From NCBI GenBank assembly GCA_023935145.1, contig CM043698.1:63320001-63384000 (forward strand): a stretch of DNA of 64,000 bases, given 5' to 3'. Below the pieces are notes generated by a model. It had not been told where the DNA came from. It saw only the letters and a program-made list of their open reading frames with translations, and did not search any database. Positions 58,901 through 64,000 of the stretch are shown here, one piece after another. A program made the position numbers and the translations under genes. Numbering within the stretch: the stretch's first letter is position 1; each line of letters starts with the position of its first letter. Source of the DNA: Bretschneidera sinensis (taxonomy: Eukaryota; Streptophyta; Magnoliopsida; Brassicales; Akaniaceae).

Positions 58901-61900
58901 ATTTCCCTTTATCTCTTGTCGGTGTAACATTGTAATGGAAGCTCGTGCTGATTTGACACTTTTAAAAAGTACAGCTGACGCATCCATTTTGCATCCATCT
59001 TGTGCAAGACCTGGAAAAACATCACAACTTCTGTAACATTCAAACTGCACAGCTATCTGTCACACTCTTCAACAAAGATATATGGATTCAACTGCGCGTC
59101 AGAATTGAAAGTTGAAAACTTGAATAAGATAAGATAATGCAACTTAATAAGTTTTTGGGAAATAAATACACTCAGTGAAGTAAGCAATATACATTTCCTT
59201 GTTCACAAACACATCAGAAAATACAATGGGACAATATATCCACATGACAGCGACATGCGTAGACAGAAGAACTAACATGCACTACAAGTTAGTTGACATA
59301 GTAAATAAATCCATCTGGTAATAAGTCCATAGAGAGACTACTTTCATGTTCTTTGACAACTTATAAATACAAGTGAAGACAGCAAAAACCAAAGATGCTC
59401 TAAAAAGCGCATTGAGGGGAACTGTAGTGTTTGGCTACAGACTAGAAATTGACTCCTAGAGTTAAAAATTTCTGATATAAAATCAATCAAACAATGGTGT
59501 TTTCTCTTTTCCCCTATTGATTCTAAGATCATGTATAGCCCATGTAAGTATGTAGTAGCAGAGGCAATAAATTAGAATGATCTTCACAAGAAAATTCCCT
59601 CAAGAGGACACAAATGCAAGCAGCAAATTCAATGTATTATAAAGTAAATTTCCAAGTACCATAATAACGTCATTCACGGTAAATTTAGGTTATATCGACT
59701 GTAACAAATTCCGCCCCCCACCTTCCACTCAGCAAAACAATGTCCTTACCATGTTGTTCAAGCTCATCTTTTGGAAGAGGATACGAAACAGAACACACAT
59801 TGCCAACTTCCTTGGCACGACGGTGAACGTCCTCCGCCATATCAGCATTAAGAAGGCCACCAAATATTACAGTTCTAGCAACCCTTCATTGCATCAAAAC
59901 AAAAAAGAAATCACGTCAACAGTTTTACAATTGTGCCTACTAAGGTTAGTTGTTGCACACCCTGAAGTTTTGGTGCAATGGGTGCTTTTTTGGTAAATGA
60001 TATGGATCAGATACAGTTTATTGAATTTTTGTCAAGTAGATAATAGCTATTGTACATTTGTACTTAGAGTTGCACACCCCCTTGCTGCTGTTTTACTATA
60101 TAATTTTACTTATTAGAAGAAAAAAATTAAAGAATTGAACATAATAGAACTATATAAATTGTATCACAAAATTGTACTCCTACCAGGATCCAGCAAAAGA
60201 CATATAGCCAAGTCAAGATTCGGCTGTAGATGTAAAATTAATCATTCCAAATCCAAACTAGAGGTCATGCATACTTCAAGAAAAAACAAAAAGTGGAGGT
60301 CACACATAATTCTCCCCAATACTATTGGGCCAGCTACAAATTCTAATTCACCATTCTGTAAATATAAAGCTATGTTGCCTATTTAATCTGCCACAAAATA
60401 TAGCAACTAGCAAGACCTTCAAGGGCCTTTGCTATTACCCATGTTTTCAGAGGCGAATGCGTTGGGCGAGGCATTTTGTCCGGGAGAGTTGGGGTTTAAG
60501 CCTTTTAAATACGTTGGGGGTGTTTCAAAACTTAAATAAAATAATATTAATTAATTAATTAGAATAAAAAAATAATTAATTAAAATAAAAATAAAAATAA
60601 TATAAATTTTAATTTTAATTTTAATCAATTAATTTTTAGCAAAGTTTAATACTTTTACTAACTCTCTAGAGCATGATAATTATAATTTTATAAATATTAA
60701 TGTATATTTATACATAAATTATATAGAGTATAACTTATATTTTTATATTGTTGTAACTTGTAAGTGATTAATTAAATCGTTTGTAATTATTACTAAATTA
60801 AATAACATGTAATATATACTTATGAAGTGTAATGATATCACAACAAGAACACTAACATAGTGGTTAAGACCTAGTAAGTTAGTCATGGGTTCAAACCTTT
60901 AAATTGCATTTTTTTTCTAATTTTTAAGGTTTTTAATAAAACTTCACGGGGCGTACGCCCGAGCCCCGGGGCATAATTTTTAAGCCTCAGGCATACGCCC
61001 CAAGCAAAAAAAACACACCCCGGGAAAGAAACGCCTAACTTCAGGCGCCTCAGGGCGTTTTTGTCTCGCCTTGCCTCCGCCGAGCCCCTATGAAAACACT
61101 GGTTATTACAGCATCTCAACCACTTTAGTGGAAATTAGCAAAAAAATACATTTCCCTTTGTTATTCTTTTTTCAGCCCAAGGTTTTGGGGGAAGGGGAAA
61201 GAACACTGACGACTTACAGGTCATATTAAAGCTGACCACTTTCAGCATAACAACCTCCAGATTTCTCTTCTTTTGCCAACAAAGCTTGTGGTAATATGAA
61301 AGCATCAACACTTATGACATAAAACAATAATTCAAAGTCTTATCCTTTGGTTTAATTTTCTCAAAACATTCAAGAGGCACTGCGGAAGGTTACCTAGGAT
61401 TTCAAAAGGATATTGATACCATCTGGACCGAGTTGTCTTCTTAAGTTCTTTTAATTCAAACCAATGTTTTGGCCATCGGTGAGAAATATATTTAAGCAAG
61501 CATTTCTAAGAATTTAGCATCTTATCGCTTATCGCTTATTGCTGTGCCCCATCATATTCAAAAAATAACTTAAAGAACCAGACTTGAGAATATTTCAAAA
61601 CTATTTAATTTAATTTTGATATGTTATTGTTTAAGGAAAATGAAATAAACATAAATAATTATGAGGAGACCAAAACGAGATTAAAGAAATGAGAGCATTA
61701 GAAATTTTATTTTATGTCAAACCTGACTGAAAAAACCCCCACAAGGTCCGCAAGAAATTAAGTACCTCTGCTTTTCTGAACCAGTCACTTTATCAGCTAG
61801 ATCAATGCAAACTTTTGCCGCTTTTTTTAGTTCCTTGGGTCTCTCAGAATTTTTCTTCAACCTATCAGCTGACCATATCAAAAACTAGATGAGAAAGGTA

Positions 61901-63947
61901 AACAAACAAACATCACTAGCAAACTATGTAAAGATTTGAAACCTAATATTGGCAAGTTTGAACCTTGCTCGTCTGCCCTAGAGGTTAAACCATCTTTCTC
62001 CTTTTGTGTCTCCAATTTATCATCCGAGTGAGCCTCTAAACAAAAGAAAAATATGGAGAAAATATATAAAAAAATAAGTGAACCTGTTTGTAGATATATA
62101 TTGTAAAAAGATAAAATAGCAAGGTATGATATACTTAAAAGTTCCAAAACTAATGTGAAAAATATGAACCTTGAGTTGATTTTGACCGGCGCTGCTCCAG
62201 TGAAGCACGATGCATGGCATGCTTAACTCCAATCTTACGACCTCCAACAGATAAACCATTCTTCAGCTCAATAGCACGGTCAGCATCATTTGTAACAGCA
62301 CTTCAAAGAGGTGCAAATACATCAGAAAAGGTAACAATGGAAGCCAAAGTGTAGATTATTTGGAACATTGTCCCCAAAAAAATTAGGTGGCTTAATGGCA
62401 ACTTGAGAAATACAATTCCCACATCGCACAAGTAAAGAACTATTTGTAATTTCTCAAATTAGACAACTTGTCGGAAAACATCTCCATTTTAGGTTCAAGG
62501 AAAACGAAATTGGCTTTATTTTTACTGCAAGTCATATAGTAATGCATCTAATGGTTTTGGTCTATACACTTGATTGTCTTTTAACATCTCTTCCAGTTTG
62601 TTTTCACAACATCCGCCAACAATTTATAATGTGACCTAGACCATTAGATTTCAAGTTTACATTCATGGTTAGCCTTTCTTTTTCAACAGCACCAAAGACC
62701 ATGAAATTTTCAGGACATTTTAATACACATATAAAAGCTTTACTTCCAAAAATACAAATTTTTTTATAAATACTTCCAAAAAAACAGATTAACAATAACA
62801 AACAACAATTTTCATGCTTCAAGAACTTTAAAGGGAAAAAAAGCACCAAACTACTAGAATCTACACAAATTATTAAAACCTAACATAAATTAAGACCCTT
62901 TAAAAAAGAATCAATTCCTGAAAAATATCTTGGGCACCCTGAAAGAGTGAATTATAAATTTGAACATAATGGAGGGATGAGAGGGAGAAAGAACATCTAA
63001 CTAACTTACAATTGAACAAAACCAAAGCCACGGTGTTCTGTTGATCCTGTAAACATGAAAGAAAACAAATTAGTTTTTCATGAACAAATGATTAAAAGTA
63101 TGATTAAATCTATTTAAAAAGTTTTGAAATTTTGGATTAAAAAAATTGTTACATAACTGAACCATCAGTCCTTGGACCTAAACCCACCAAACCTGCGCCT
63201 CGTGCAAATTAAAGTAAATTGAAAGACAAAAATACTAAACACTGTTAAAACAACATAAAATTTGCAAAGCACTTCTAGTTGGAAAACACCTCATAGTCAT
63301 GAAATATAAAGCACTTCGCAGTTGTAAATGAAAGAACCTTGGCGGACAAAAACTTTAAAAAAAAAACCACTTGAAATTTTCTTAGGTCTAGCTCCACTTA
63401 CCCTTCTGCGTAACCATAAAGCAACGCCTGATTGGACCAACATCACTGAATGTTTCTTCGAGCTGAGGCATAAATGGAAGAATAGAAAGAACAAAAAGCA
63501 CAAAATTATACATATTACTCTATTAAGCAGCAAAATGCAAATTCACATAATCACTAACACTATATTTTCCGTCCGAAAAAGCAGGATCAGAAAACAAACT
63601 AAAACTAAGCAATTTAGAATTCTCCTTAATTCCAATTTCCAAACCTATAGCAAAAGCTACCATTCAAACGGACGTGACAAGCTTATTCAACTCAGCTTCT
63701 GTACTGCAATCAAATTCTAGAAGCCAAAACAACATAAGACACAAGCTTCTATAACTTTTCTTTTTTCCTTTCGATTTCCCTTTTCTCTTCTTCTGTTTTC
63801 CTTAGTTTTCTCGGCAACCAAACAGATGAGAGAATAAAGTACCTGGGAGTTGGTAAAAGAGTATGGAAAATTGCTGACAAACACAGTTGAAGGTGAGTGT
63901 TGGGGCCTTTCACCTTCCGCTGTAGTTCTCTTCTTCTTCCCCATCAT
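52917..63947 (-). CDS. RBM28/NOP4-type nucleolar RNA-binding protein (multi-RRM)
   Basis: Eighteen minus-strand exons join in frame to 977 residues: 63947-63843, 63462-63402, 63047-63011, 62300-62170, 62035-61964, 61868-61766, 59883-59750, 59010-58871, 58712-58662, 58574-58492, 58407-58353, 58260-58146, 57357-56838, 56751-56538, 56440-56370, 54357-54189, 54076-53947, 53659-52917. RRMs: residues ~20-100 (VFVSNF, RGFGFVQF), a degenerate one ~170-255, ~265-350 ([16 protein letters not shown]), ~495-580 ([16 protein letters not shown]) and ~645-745 ([15 protein letters not shown]). An acidic stretch (365-480) and a Lys/Arg-rich tail follow. NOP4/RBM28 proteins act in large-subunit ribosome assembly in the nucleolus. 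The start is the first ATG at 63947. The intron after exon 14 has a GC donor. Intron 6 carries a hAT-type element. Confidence 0.92.
56441..56537 (-). other. GC-AG intron in the RBM28-like gene
   Basis: Exon 14 must end at AAG (56538) to keep frame with exon 15 (GAAGGTGTT). The next intron bases are GCTGGT, and the acceptor is a normal CAG. The only nearby GT, four bases downstream, would shift the frame. Confidence 0.75.
60439..61101. mobile_element. Non-autonomous hAT-type element, family copy 3 (663 bp), in RBM28-like intron 6
   Basis: It starts CCATGTTTTCAGAGGCGAA and ends CCTATGAAAACACTG. The flanks GCTATTAC (60431-60438) and GTTATTAC (61102-61109) match at 7 of 8. Both subterminal regions carry GGCG/GCGCC-type words and the middle is AT-rich. 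It shows the cleanest ends of the three copies in the window. Confidence 0.87.
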
Positions 63948-64000
63948 TGCTGCTGCTTGGCTACCCAAAAACGGAAGCGAACTCGAAACCTTAGAAACCT

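Noticed and set aside
63948..63968. Upstream extension of the RBM28-like frame to 63968
   Set aside because: It needs a TTG start. The first ATG is at 63947, next to a second ATG, and gives the normal family start.

Overview
This window is nuclear DNA of a eudicot plant. It is AT-rich, its genes are split by canonical GT-AG introns, and the protein families are plant ones (SHL-type BAH-PHD reader, plant GH35 beta-galactosidase, nuclear-encoded organellar S16). The repeat content is typical of a plant: Ty1/copia and Ty3/gypsy LTR elements, TRIMs, hAT-type and Tourist-like non-autonomous DNA transposons. I cannot name the species.

Layout. 1-1613: gag start, leader and 5' LTR of a minus-strand Ty3/gypsy element that runs off the left edge. 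4211-14269: a degenerate 10-kb minus-strand Ty1/copia element of Sirevirus type, with an extra ORF after pol, two polypurine tracts and arrays of a 12-bp palindrome. 14378-15438: a tandem TRIM. 15439-17630: a truncated minus-strand gypsy gag-pol. 17683-18977: the 3' part of a purple acid phosphatase gene, now a pseudogene, with the gypsy fragment lying in its former intron. 20497-22505 (+): organellar ribosomal protein S16, 3 exons. 24042-25932: one hAT-type element nested inside another. 27088-35908 (+): a WDR13-like WD40 protein, 12 exons, with a 1.46-kb hAT-type element in intron 10. 37209-40373 (-): an SHL-type BAH-PHD chromatin reader, 5 exons. 43014-49199 (-): a GH35 beta-galactosidase pseudogene with many lesions and a micro-inversion. 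52917-63947 (-): an RBM28/NOP4-type nucleolar RNA-binding protein, 18 exons, including one GC-AG intron.

Four genes appear intact: S16, WDR13-like, SHL and RBM28-like. Their spliced frames close without error (134, 486, 216 and 977 residues). They are housekeeping or chromatin genes with no operon-like relationship. The two broken genes (acid phosphatase and beta-galactosidase) are apoplastic or wall enzymes with independent lesions.

The most unusual structures are in the mobile DNA. They are: palindrome arrays in which one copy carries matched changes on both arms; a 65-bp host sequence repeated on both sides of the copia element where 50 bp of its LTR is missing; three copies of one hAT-type family, each with recognisable 8-bp target duplications; and a small inversion beside a (TA)n tract in the beta-galactosidase pseudogene. 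I found no CRISPR array, rRNA gene or convincing tRNA gene.
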